Source: Nitrospirillum amazonense
GTDB lineage: Bacteria > Pseudomonadota > Alphaproteobacteria > Azospirillales > Azospirillaceae
NCBI RefSeq assembly: GCF_007828035.1
Contig: NZ_VITV01000005.1
Span: 186,001-250,000 of the forward strand
Direction of reading: 5' to 3'
Length of the DNA: 64,000 nt
Position numbers and translations under genes: made by a program. Below, in pieces: positions 39,213 through 46,312 of this stretch. Under the pieces are notes generated by a model. That model was not told the origin of the DNA. It saw nothing but the letters and a program-made list of their open reading frames with translations, and made no database searches. Within the stretch, counting starts at the first letter, position 1, and the number at the start of each line of letters is the position of its first letter.

Positions 39213-39291
39213 GGGGGCTGCCTCCCTCAAGGCTGTTCCGTTTCTGTTACCGGTAACTTAGCCGAGAGGGCGGCGGGAATGCCAGCCCGCG

Positions 39292-40644
39292 TCAGGTGCC
39301 GGCCACCGTCATGCCTTCCACACGCAGGGTGGGGCTGTCCACGCCGTGGCGGAATTCCAGGTCGTTGGCCGGCCGCAGGGTCAGGTACATGTCCTTCAGG
39401 TTGCCGGCGATGGTGACCTCGGCCACCGGGAAGGCGATCTTGCCGTCCTCGATCCAGAAGCCCGAGGCGCCCCGGCTGTAGTCGCCGGTGATGCCGTTGA
39501 CGCCGCTGCCCATCAGCGAGGTGACGTAGAAGCCCTGGCGGATGTCGGCCAGCAACTGCTCCGGCGTCTCCTCGCCCGGCGCCAGATAGACGTTGGTGGC
39601 GCTGGGGCCGGGCGGGCCGCCGGTGCCGCGCGACGCGTGGCCGGTGGAGGCCAGGCCCAGCTGGCGGGCGGAGCGGCAGTCCAGCAGCCAGGTGGTCAGC
39701 ACGCCGCCGTCGATCAGGTTGCGGCGGCCGTTGGCCTGTCCCTCGGCATCGAAGGGCTTGGAGCGCAGGCCGCGGCGGATGTGTGGGTCGTCCACGATGG
39801 TGATGCCGGGCGCGAACACCGCCTGGCCCATCTTGTCCTTCAGGAAGCTGGTGCCGCGCGCGATGGCGGCGCCGGAGATGGCGCCCGTCAGGTGGCTGAC
39901 CAGACCCCCGGCCACGCGCGGGTCGAACACCACGGGCACGGCCTGGGTCGCCACCTTGCGCGGGTTCAGGCGGGCCACCACCCGCTCACCGGCGCGGCGG
40001 CCGATGGTGACGGGCGACTCCAAATCACCGGCATAGATGGCCGAATGATAGTCGTAGTCCCGCTCCATGCCCGTGCCGCTGCCCGCCAGGACAGAAACGG
40101 ACAGGCTGCGGCGGCTGACGCTGTAGCCGCCGGAAAAGCCGTTGCTGGCCGCCAGCGTGACGGTGGAGCGCGACCAGCCGGCGTCCGCCCCTTCGGAATT
40201 GCTGACACCGGGCACGGCCAGCGCCGTCTCCTCCAGCTCCGCGATCTGAGCCAGCAGATCTTCGGCCACCGGCTCGGATGGGTCGCACAGGTCCAGGTCC
40301 GGCCAATCGCGGGCCAGGCTGTCGGGATCGGCCAGGCCGCAGAAATCATCTTCCGGCACCAGGCGGGCCATGGCCACCGCCCGCTCCGCCAATTCCTTCA
40401 GCAGCGCCGGGCTGCGGTCGGTGGAGGAGACGATGGCCTGGCGCTTGCCCACGAACACCCGCAGGCCCAGGTCGCCCGATTCGGCGCGCTGCACCTCCTC
40501 CGGCTTGCCCAGGCGCTGGCTCATGGACATGGCGGCGCTGTCCACCAGCAGGGCGTCGGCGGCATCCGCGCCGGCCTTGCGCGCCAGGGTCAGCAGGTCG
40601 TCCAGGATGCCGGCGGCGGTGGCGTCGGGGGGCAGGGGGGGCAT
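39292..40644 (-). CDS. pmbA: TldE/PmbA metalloprotease-related subunit
   Basis: 450 residues. PmbA (TldE) is the non-metal partner of TldD; together they form a protease that matures peptide products such as microcins and can degrade unfolded peptides. Family motifs here: LGLRVFVGKRQAIVSSTD, SRRSLSVSVLAGSGTGMERDYDYH, PVVFDPRVAGGLVSHL, FDAEGQANGRRNLIDGGVLTTWLLD, and the C-terminal GVNGITGDYSRGASGFWIEDGKI. It lacks the HExxxH metal site of TldD, as expected. TldD is encoded separately at 55520-56953. Confidence 0.94.
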   Translation of the reverse strand: MPPLPPDATAAGILDDLLTLARKAGADAADALLVDSAAMSMSQRLGKPEEVQRAESGDLGLRVFVGKRQAIVSSTDRSPALLKELAERAVAMARLVPEDDFCGLADPDSLARDWPDLDLCDPSEPVAEDLLAQIAELEETALAVPGVSNSEGADAGWSRSTVTLAASNGFSGGYSVSRRSLSVSVLAGSGTGMERDYDYHSAIYAGDLESPVTIGRRAGERVVARLNPRKVATQAVPVVFDPRVAGGLVSHLTGAISGAAIARGTSFLKDKMGQAVFAPGITIVDDPHIRRGLRSKPFDAEGQANGRRNLIDGGVLTTWLLDCRSARQLGLASTGHASRGTGGPPGPSATNVYLAPGEETPEQLLADIRQGFYVTSLMGSGVNGITGDYSRGASGFWIEDGKIAFPVAEVTIAGNLKDMYLTLRPANDLEFRHGVDSPTLRVEGMTVAGT

Positions 40645-40838
40645 GGGTGCGCAAGCTCCAGGCTTAGGTCACGGTCCCCCAGGGCAAACCAAAGGGGCAA
40701 GGCCACATGTGGGCATTCGGTGCCAGCTTGCCAGGTGGCGGGGCCCCGGGGGAAGCCTGACCTTGAGTGAAGGCGTTCGCGCGGTGGAAAAGCCGGCCCA
40801 TAGCCGGAAATGTTTCTGAAAGGTAACTGAAAGCACAA

Positions 40839-40867
40839 TTGCAACGATTTGTTTCTTAGCCTATCAA
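40839..40867 (+). promoter_or_regulatory. Candidate sigma-70 promoter of a small RNA
   Basis: TTGCAA, a 17-base spacer and TATCAA, inside the most AT-rich part of the gap. Matches are partial; support comes mainly from its position about 200 bases before a strong terminator. Confidence 0.4.
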
Positions 40868-40873
40868 CAAGTG

Positions 40874-41078
40874 ACATCCGTTTGTTACCGACCGGGTCTA
40901 GGTTCCCCAGACCAATGCGCGAAGGCTGCCCCGCCTGACGCATTCGGTCGGTCGAATGGACCACTACGGGGATCTGCCGCCCCGGTTCGTTCGGTCAACC
41001 TTTCGGGTTTCTTCCCGGAAGTAGTCCATCAACCTTACAGGGCCCGGGCGCCAACCCCGTGGCCCTGTTTTCTTTTCT
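40874..41078 (+). ncRNA. Candidate structured small RNA
   Basis: Between the candidate promoter and a strong terminator, the sequence can form successive hairpins: GGTCT with AGACC; ATGCG with CGCAT, enclosing AGGC and GCCT; ATTCG with CGAAT; then a long arm in which GGAC and CTAC (split by CA) pair with GTAG and GTCC. A terminator stem follows. No open frame here looks like a protein. I could not match it to 6S, SRP, tmRNA, RNase P or a common riboswitch. The 5' end is an estimate. It could instead be a long leader with an attenuator for the ABC operon. Confidence 0.5.
41037..41078 (+). terminator. Intrinsic terminator with no upstream protein gene
   Basis: ACAGGGCC and its exact complement around a 16-base loop, followed by TTTTCTTTTCT. 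The T tract is one of the best in the window, yet no coding gene precedes it on this strand. Confidence 0.85.
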
Positions 41079-41140
41079 GGCATCGGCGACGTGGATTCCC
41101 CATGGTGCTGAGGACGGTGCGGGTGATACGCTCCTAGAAC

Positions 41141-41154
41141 TGAAACCGATTTCA
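41141..41154. promoter_or_regulatory. LacI-family operator
   Basis: TGAAACCGATTTCA is an inverted repeat centred on CG and fits the general LacI/GalR operator form TGAAAnCGnTTTCA without mismatch. It lies 16 bases before the first permease start, where a bound repressor would block transcription or early elongation. The LacI-type regulator at 45213-46223 is the obvious candidate. Confidence 0.8.
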
Positions 41155-41170
41155 CCAACAGGAATCGCCT

Positions 41171-41902
41171 TTGCCCTTCGACCCTACGGTGCTGACGTCC
41201 CATCTCGACACGCTGTTGGCGGGCGCCTGGCTGACGGCGGAGGTGTGCGCACTGGGTATCGCCGCCGCTTTTTCGCTGGCCGCCGCGCTAGGGGTGCTGG
41301 CGGTGGGGCGCGGCTGGGCCGGGCGATTGGCGCGGCTGTATGTCGACGTCTTCCGCAATGTGCCCTTCGTGGTGCAGGTCTTCTTCCTGTTTTACGGCCT
41401 GCCCGAGGTGGGCGTGTACATCGACGCCTTCTGGACCGGGGTGCTGGCGCTCGGCCTGGTGGGCGGCGCCTATGGCAGCGACGTGGTGCGCAGCGGCATC
41501 CTGGCGATCGAGCCTGGGGTGGTCGAGGCCGCGAAGGTCGGCGGCCTATCCCGGCTCGCCATCATCCGCCGCATCGTCCTGCCCATCGCCCTGCGCACCG
41601 CCATCCGGCCCCTGGGTTCCGTCTTCGTGAACCTGGTGCTCAGCTCCTCCATCCTGTCCATGATCACGCTGGATGAGGTGACGGGCACGGCCCGGGGCGT
41701 GGCGTCGGAAACCTACCGCCCGTTCGAGGTCTACGCCTTCCTGCTGGCCGCCTACGCCGGCCTGACCTATGCCGTGTCGCTGGGAATCGACGCCCTGCAT
41801 CGGCGCCTTAACCGGCACATGGCGGATAACGGGGCGGCCCCTGGGGTGATTCATGGGGCGGCCCCCGGGGTGGCCCATGGGGCGATGGGGGGGACGGCTT
41901 GA
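41171..41902 (+). CDS. ABC transporter permease, polar amino-acid type (1)
   Basis: 243 residues from a TTG start at 41171 with AGGAA upstream. His/Glu/Gln/Arg/opine-type permease with about five helices; the loop that contacts the ATPase is EVVEAAKVGGLSRLAIIRRIVLP-like (EPGVVEAAKVGGLSRLAIIR). Helix 2-3 motif VDVFRNVPFVVQVFFLFYGLP is typical. The C-terminus has an odd Gly/Ala/Pro tail formed by a 24-base tandem repeat. First gene of the operon under the LacI-type operator; its stop overlaps the start of the second permease (TGATG). Confidence 0.9.
   Translation: MPFDPTVLTSHLDTLLAGAWLTAEVCALGIAAAFSLAAALGVLAVGRGWAGRLARLYVDVFRNVPFVVQVFFLFYGLPEVGVYIDAFWTGVLALGLVGGAYGSDVVRSGILAIEPGVVEAAKVGGLSRLAIIRRIVLPIALRTAIRPLGSVFVNLVLSSSILSMITLDEVTGTARGVASETYRPFEVYAFLLAAYAGLTYAVSLGIDALHRRLNRHMADNGAAPGVIHGAAPGVAHGAMGGTA
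41831..41890 (+). repeat. 24-base tandem repeat in the permease 3' end
   Basis: Two full units (41831-41854 and 41855-41878) and a partial third, encoding the repeated peptide GAAPGVIH / GAAPGVAH / GAM. In frame, so it lengthens the cytoplasmic tail without breaking the gene. Confidence 0.88.
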
Positions 41903-42573
41903 TGCGGCACGCCGGCTTCACCTGGCATGACGGCGCCTTGCTGGCCCAGGGGCTGGGCGTCAGCCTTGGTCTGTTCGCCGGCACCTTCCTCATCGGGCTG
42001 GTCCTGGGATCGGCCGCGGCAGTGCTGCGCCACTTCCGTGTGCCGACGCTGGGCACCCTGCTGCATACCGGCCTGGAACTGCTGCGCAACTCACCCGTGC
42101 TGGTGCAGTTGTTCCTGGTCTTCTTCGGTGTGCCCGCCTTGCTCCACCAGCCGCTGACGCCCGTCTTCGCCGCGGGCCTGACCCTGTCGGCCAACACGGC
42201 GGCCTTCGTCTATTTCATCGCCGTCGCCGGCCTGGATGCCGTGGGCCGCGACCAGGTGGAGGCGGCGCGCGCCTTCGGCCTCAGCCGCGTCCAGCTGGTG
42301 CGCCACATCCTGGGCCCCCAGGCGCTTGCCTTCGCGGTCGCGCCGCTGGTGGGCCTGGCGGTCAACCAGCTGCAGGTGACCTCCCTGGTTTCCGTCATCG
42401 GGGTGGTCGACCTGACCAAGGCCGGTGACATCCTGAACCTGCGCACCCTGCGTCCTTTCGCCGTGTGGACCCTGGTGGGCGTGCTGTATTTTGCGGCGGC
42501 CAAGACGCTGACACTGCTGGGCAATCGATGGGAACGGCGGCTGCGCGCCCATGCCGCCCCGCTTGGGCTTTAG
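41902..42573 (+). CDS. ABC transporter permease, polar amino-acid type (2)
   Basis: 223 residues from the ATG at 41902, which overlaps the first permease's stop by one base. Same family as the preceding gene: TGLELLRNSPVLVQLFLVFFGVP, then the ATPase-contact loop QVEAARAFGLSRVQLVRHILGPQA, and VTSLVSVIGVVDLTKAGDILN. The pair forms a heterodimeric channel. The ATPase gene starts 28 bases later. Confidence 0.92.
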   Translation: MRHAGFTWHDGALLAQGLGVSLGLFAGTFLIGLVLGSAAAVLRHFRVPTLGTLLHTGLELLRNSPVLVQLFLVFFGVPALLHQPLTPVFAAGLTLSANTAAFVYFIAVAGLDAVGRDQVEAARAFGLSRVQLVRHILGPQALAFAVAPLVGLAVNQLQVTSLVSVIGVVDLTKAGDILNLRTLRPFAVWTLVGVLYFAAAKTLTLLGNRWERRLRAHAAPLGL

Positions 42574-42601
42574 GGGGCTGGGGCTTTAGGGAGATGACGG
42601 C

Positions 42602-43375
42602 ATGATAGCGGTGGAGGGCGTGGTCAAGCGCTTTGGCGCCCACACGGTGCTGGACGGGGTCAGCCTGACGGTGGCGCCGGGGGAGGTGGTCACCATCCTG
42701 GGGTCCAGCGGGTCGGGCAAAAGCACGTTGATCCGCTGCATCAACGGGTTGGAGACACTGGATGGCGGCCGCATCACCGTGGACGGGCTGGACGTGGCCG
42801 ACCCGCGCCAGCTGGCCCAGGCACGCCGCCTGTCGGCCACCGTGTTCCAGCTGTTCAACCTTTACCCCCACATGACCGTACTGCGGAACATCACCCTGGC
42901 GCCGGAACTTGTGCTGAAGCGTCCGAAGGCGGAGGTGGACGGTCAGGCCCGCGCCCTGCTGGCCAGCGTGGGGCTGGCGGGGAAGGCCGACTCCTATCCA
43001 GGCCAGCTGTCGGGCGGGCAGCGTCAGCGCGTGGGCATCTGCCGGGCACTGGCCATGAATCCGCGCTACCTGCTGCTGGACGAGGTGACCAGCGCGCTGG
43101 ATCCCGAGATGACGGCGGAGGTGCTGGCCATCCTGGGGAAACTGGCGACCCGTCAACCAGGAGGGGCCGGCACCGCCATGCTGTTCGTGACGCATGAGGT
43201 GGAATTCGCCCGGCGCATCTCCACCCGCATCGTCTTCCTGGACCAGGGGCGCCTGATCGTCGACCTGCCCACGGACCAGTTCTTCGCCGCGGACGGGGGC
43301 CTGGCCCATCCGCGCATCCGTCAATTCCTGTCCAAGATGGCGCCCGCCGCCCCCCTTGCTGAGATTCCCGCATGA
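42602..43375 (+). CDS. ABC transporter ATP-binding protein, amino-acid type
   Basis: 257 residues. Walker A GSSGSGKST, Q-loop region VFQLFNLYPHMTVLRNI, signature LSGGQRQR, Walker B YLLLDEVTSALDPEM, and switch histidine in LFVTHEV. Energises the two permeases. Its stop (TGA, 43373-43375) overlaps the start of the glycosylasparaginase gene (ATG at 43372), so the importer and the hydrolase are translationally coupled, a strong hint that the hydrolase acts on the imported solute. Confidence 0.95.
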   Translation: MIAVEGVVKRFGAHTVLDGVSLTVAPGEVVTILGSSGSGKSTLIRCINGLETLDGGRITVDGLDVADPRQLAQARRLSATVFQLFNLYPHMTVLRNITLAPELVLKRPKAEVDGQARALLASVGLAGKADSYPGQLSGGQRQRVGICRALAMNPRYLLLDEVTSALDPEMTAEVLAILGKLATRQPGGAGTAMLFVTHEVEFARRISTRIVFLDQGRLIVDLPTDQFFAADGGLAHPRIRQFLSKMAPAAPLAEIPA

Positions 43376-44289
43376 TGTTGATCGCAAATTCCGAGGCTTG
43401 GCCCGGGTTCCAGACCTCCGTCGATCGCCTGAGGGCGGGGGAGCGGGGCCCCGACCCCCTGGTGGCCGGCATCGCGCGGGTGGAGCGTGAGGCGACGGTG
43501 CGCAGCGTCGGTTACGGCGGGTGGCCCAACATGTTGGGGGAGATGGAATTCGATGCCGGGGTCATGGACGGCGGCACCCGCCAAGTGGGGGCCGTCGGAG
43601 CGTTGCGCGACGTCATCCCGGCCAGCGCGGTGGCCCTGCAGGTCATGCGCCGCCTGCCGCACACCCTGCTGACCGGTGACGGGGCCCGCCGCTTCGCCCT
43701 GGAGTGCGGGTTCGACGTGGAACCGACGCTGCTGGAGGATTCGCGCCGGGTGTGGTGGGCGCGGCTGGAGAAGGAGCTGCCGCCCGATGACCTCGCCGCC
43801 TTTCCCAACATCCCGCTGGCGCCGCTCAGCCGCGCCATCACCGATCCGGAGCGGGTGCGCGACACCACCGTCTTCCTGGGCCGGGATGCCGGCGGCGACC
43901 TGCACGCGGCCACCAGCACCTCGGGCTGGGCGTGGAAGTACCCCGGCCGTCTGGGTGACTCACCCGTCGCCGGTGCCGGCTTCTACGCCGACAGCCGCTT
44001 CGGCGCCGCCGCCTGCACCCACACGGGGGAGATGACGGTGCGCTGCGGCACGGCGCGGTCCATCGTGCTGGCCTTGCAACTGGGCAAATCCCTGCGTGAG
44101 GCGGTGGACCTGGCGGTGGCGGACCTGGCGGAGCTGCGCGGGGGCTTCCTGGCCGGCGTGGTCATCCACGCGCTGGACGCCCACGGCAACCATGAGGTGG
44201 TCAGCTTCCGCTGCGGTCCCGCCATCCGCTATTGGTATTGGGATCCGTCGCTGTCCGCCCCTGAGGAACGCACTGCCCGCACGGTTTAA
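43372..44289 (+). CDS. Glycosylasparaginase (N4-(beta-N-acetylglucosaminyl)-L-asparaginase)
   Basis: 305 residues, Ntn-hydrolase of the aspartylglucosaminidase family, which cleaves the amide bond between GlcNAc and asparagine. Features: VERDATVRSVGYGGWPN-like start (VEREATVRSVGYGG), EMEFDAGVMDGGTRQVGAV, autocleavage site RDTTVFLGRDAGGDLHAATSTSG with the expected nucleophile T165, and PGRLGDSPVAGAGFYADSRFGAAACTHTGE for substrate binding. The usual HDTIG at the cleavage site is RDTTV here. No signal peptide, so it is cytoplasmic and needs an importer, which lies directly upstream. Isoaspartyl peptidase activity is a less likely alternative. Confidence 0.88.
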   Translation: MMLIANSEAWPGFQTSVDRLRAGERGPDPLVAGIARVEREATVRSVGYGGWPNMLGEMEFDAGVMDGGTRQVGAVGALRDVIPASAVALQVMRRLPHTLLTGDGARRFALECGFDVEPTLLEDSRRVWWARLEKELPPDDLAAFPNIPLAPLSRAITDPERVRDTTVFLGRDAGGDLHAATSTSGWAWKYPGRLGDSPVAGAGFYADSRFGAAACTHTGEMTVRCGTARSIVLALQLGKSLREAVDLAVADLAELRGGFLAGVVIHALDAHGNHEVVSFRCGPAIRYWYWDPSLSAPEERTARTV

Positions 44290-44291
44290 CC

Positions 44292-44418
44292 CAGCGGCAT
44301 GGGACGCGGCTCACGCCGCTGTCGGACACGACTGTGTCCGCCGGAGGTTTTCGGGGAACGCGGTGGACTGGAAACGGAGGAAGCCAAGTCGCCGGATGGC
44401 GGCGTCCGGCGTCCGAGG
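44292..44418 (+). repeat. Dispersed structured element, copy 4 (full length)
   Basis: Four stems: CAGCGGC with GCCGCTG (44292-44321); GGACAC-GACT-GTGTCC (44324-44339); GTTTTC with GGAAAC (44347-44375, one G-T pair); CGCC-GGAT-GGCG (44390-44401). Linker GAGGAAGCCAAG lies between the last two. It sits inside the operon, ending 18 bases before the binding-protein start. Confidence 0.88.
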
Positions 44419-44436
44419 ATCGCATAAGGAATTCTC

Positions 44437-45216
44437 ATGCTGCGCAAGCTGCTGCTCATGCTCGCCGCCCTCCTGGTCGTGACGCCCGCCTGGGCCGGCA
44501 AGCTGGAGGATATCCGCCAGCGCGGCGTGCTGCGCGTGGGGGTGTCGCTGGGTGGGGAACCGGTGGGCTTCCGCGACGACCGCAACGCGCCCGCCGGCTA
44601 TGACGTGGACGTGGCCAAGCGCCTGGCGGACAAGCTGGGGGTGCGGGTGGAATACACCGACGTTTCCGGCGACGCGCGGGTCAGCATGCTGGTGTCGGGC
44701 CAAATCGACGTGGCGGTGGCCAACCTGACGGCCACGGCGGAACGCGCCAAGACCATCGCCTTCACCATCCCCTACAACCGCGCGGGCCTGCGCGTCATCG
44801 TCCAGAAAAGCGCCGGCATCAACCAGCTGTCGGATCTGGCGGGCAAGAGGGTGGTGGTGGGCCGCAGCACGACAGGGGAGACCTTCCTGCGCCAGGCGGT
44901 GCCGGGGGCGAAGCTGGTGCACACCGATAGCTTCGCGCCCGATGGCGTGCTGCTGCTGGTGCAGCGGCGGGTGGACGCTGGCATCGAGGATTCATCCATG
45001 ATGGACTATCTGGCCAGCGTCTATCCCACTTTGAAGATACTGCCCGACCTCTATTCCAACGCGCCCATCGCCATTGGCCTGGCCCAGGGCGATCCGGAAT
45101 TCCTACGCTGGCTGAACGGCTTCGTCGCCGACTACATCAAGTCCGGGGCATATGAGGCGAATTACCGCAAATGGTGGGGCCGGGACGCGGCCGTACCGGC
45201 GCTGTCGGCCGGTTAA
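44437..45216 (+). CDS. ABC transporter periplasmic binding protein, family 3
   Basis: 259 residues with a signal peptide (LLLMLAALLVVTPAWAGK). Family-3 solute-binding fold: LEDIRQRGVLRVGVSLGGEPVGFRD, GYDVDVAKRLADKLGVRVEYTD, VDVAVANLTATAERAKTIAFTIPY, and GKRVVVGRSTTGETFLRQ. Members bind polar amino acids and related compounds; context suggests a glycosyl-asparagine. Its TAA stop overlaps the stop of the converging LacI gene by two bases. Confidence 0.93.
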   Translation: MLRKLLLMLAALLVVTPAWAGKLEDIRQRGVLRVGVSLGGEPVGFRDDRNAPAGYDVDVAKRLADKLGVRVEYTDVSGDARVSMLVSGQIDVAVANLTATAERAKTIAFTIPYNRAGLRVIVQKSAGINQLSDLAGKRVVVGRSTTGETFLRQAVPGAKLVHTDSFAPDGVLLLVQRRVDAGIEDSSMMDYLASVYPTLKILPDLYSNAPIAIGLAQGDPEFLRWLNGFVADYIKSGAYEANYRKWWGRDAAVPALSAG

Positions 45217-46223
45217 GCGGTCAGCCGGGGATGGAAGCGCGTGGGCAGGGTCAGGGGCCAGGGGCCGGTGGCCGCACCGGTCAGCACAGCGATGACCGCC
45301 GCCACATAGGCCTGCTTGTCATAGCCGATGGAAGAAATGGGATAGGCGTCGAAATCCGTCAGCGACAGGTTGTCGAAGCCATACAGGCGGGTGGTGGTGG
45401 CGCGGCCCTGGGGGAAGTCCGCCCGCAGGCGGTCCAGCACGCCCATGGCCATGGCGTCGGAGGTGCAGAAGATGGCGTCCGGACGGGGTGTGAGCGCCAG
45501 CTCCTCCCCCGCCTTGTGGCCGCTGGCATAGGAATAGTCGCCCTGCAGGCTGGCCGTCAGCCGGATGCCCTGGGCCGCCAGGGCTGCGTGGTACAAGCGG
45601 ATGCGCGCCTGCTCCAGGACGGACGTGAGGCGGCCCGTCACCAGGGCGGCGCTCTTCACCCCCTGGCGTGCCGCGTGGGCCATGGCTTCGGCGATGCCCA
45701 CCCGCTCATCGGGGATGACGGCGGGGGAGTCGTCATCGTGCCTGCCATTCAGCATCAGCACCTGGTCGCTGCGGAACAGCGTGCGGGCGGTGGCGGCATC
45801 GGCGAAATCGGAAAAGACGATGGCGGCATCGACGTGATAGGCGACGCCGGTACGCAGGAAGGACTCTACCCGGTCGCTGGAGCCCACCCGGATGAAAATC
45901 ACCTGCTTGCCCATGTTCTGTACGGCGGCCAGCAGGGGATCGAACAGATCCAGGTCGCTCAGGTCATGGATGTGGTTGACGACGACGGCCACCAAGTTGA
46001 CGCTTTTGGTGGTCAGGCTGCGGGCCAGCAGGTTGGGGCGGAATCCCAGCTCCTGCGCCGCCTGCAGCACGCGCGCCTTTTTCTCCGCCGACACCGGCCG
46101 TTGTTCGTCAGACAGCGCCCGGGACGCCACCGCCCGCGACACGCCGGCCCGTTCGGCCACGTCGCTGATGGTGGGGTTGGCTGGAAGGGGTGCGCACAGC
46201 TTGTCGGTTCCGTTCCCGTCCAT
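45213..46223 (-). CDS. LacI-family transcriptional regulator
   Basis: About 336 residues from the ATG at 46223; an ATG at 46232 is also possible. Helix-turn-helix TISDVAERAGVSRAVASRALSDEQRPVSAEKKARVLQAA, then the LacI hinge region (LGFRPNLLARSLTTKSVNLVAVVV) and a periplasmic-binding-like sensor domain ending FDNLSLTDFDAYPISSIGYDKQAYVAAVI. It is divergent from the ROK kinase and convergent with the ABC operon, and the operator at 41141 fits its family. Probably a repressor relieved by a sugar or sugar phosphate from this pathway. Confidence 0.93.
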   Translation of the reverse strand: MDGNGTDKLCAPLPANPTISDVAERAGVSRAVASRALSDEQRPVSAEKKARVLQAAQELGFRPNLLARSLTTKSVNLVAVVVNHIHDLSDLDLFDPLLAAVQNMGKQVIFIRVGSSDRVESFLRTGVAYHVDAAIVFSDFADAATARTLFRSDQVLMLNGRHDDDSPAVIPDERVGIAEAMAHAARQGVKSAALVTGRLTSVLEQARIRLYHAALAAQGIRLTASLQGDYSYASGHKAGEELALTPRPDAIFCTSDAMAMGVLDRLRADFPQGRATTTRLYGFDNLSLTDFDAYPISSIGYDKQAYVAAVIAVLTGAATGPWPLTLPTRFHPRLTA

Positions 46224-46266
46224 CCCAACCATTCCCCATTCTTTCCCAACGCCGATAAGGTGCCGG

Positions 46267-46284
46267 CGGTTTCCTATAAAACCG
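46267..46284. promoter_or_regulatory. Inverted repeat between lacI-type and ROK genes
   Basis: CGGTTT-CCTATA-AAACCG lies in the 89-base divergent gap. It could be a second regulator site, but it lacks the CG-centred LacI form. Confidence 0.3.
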
Positions 46285-46312
46285 GGCACATTAACGAAAG
46301 AAGATTTCAATC

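Larger units (their letters stand above)
40645..41170. other. Long intergenic region pmbA / ABC operon
   Basis: 526 bases with no protein-coding gene. Contains an AT-rich promoter-like stretch (40839-40867), a chain of hairpins ending in an intrinsic terminator (40874-41078, candidate small RNA), and a LacI-type operator (41141-41154) directly before the ABC permease gene. Confidence 0.7.

Noticed and set aside
40874-41078. Identification of the candidate small RNA as 6S, SRP, tmRNA or a known riboswitch
   Set aside because: I could not find the conserved core of any of these, and the several short hairpins do not fit the single long arm of 6S RNA. Left as an unidentified candidate.
27335-44418. 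Insertion sequence or transposon origin of the dispersed element by a local transposase
   Set aside because: No transposase or terminal target duplications were seen around any copy, so a mobile origin remains only one of two models.
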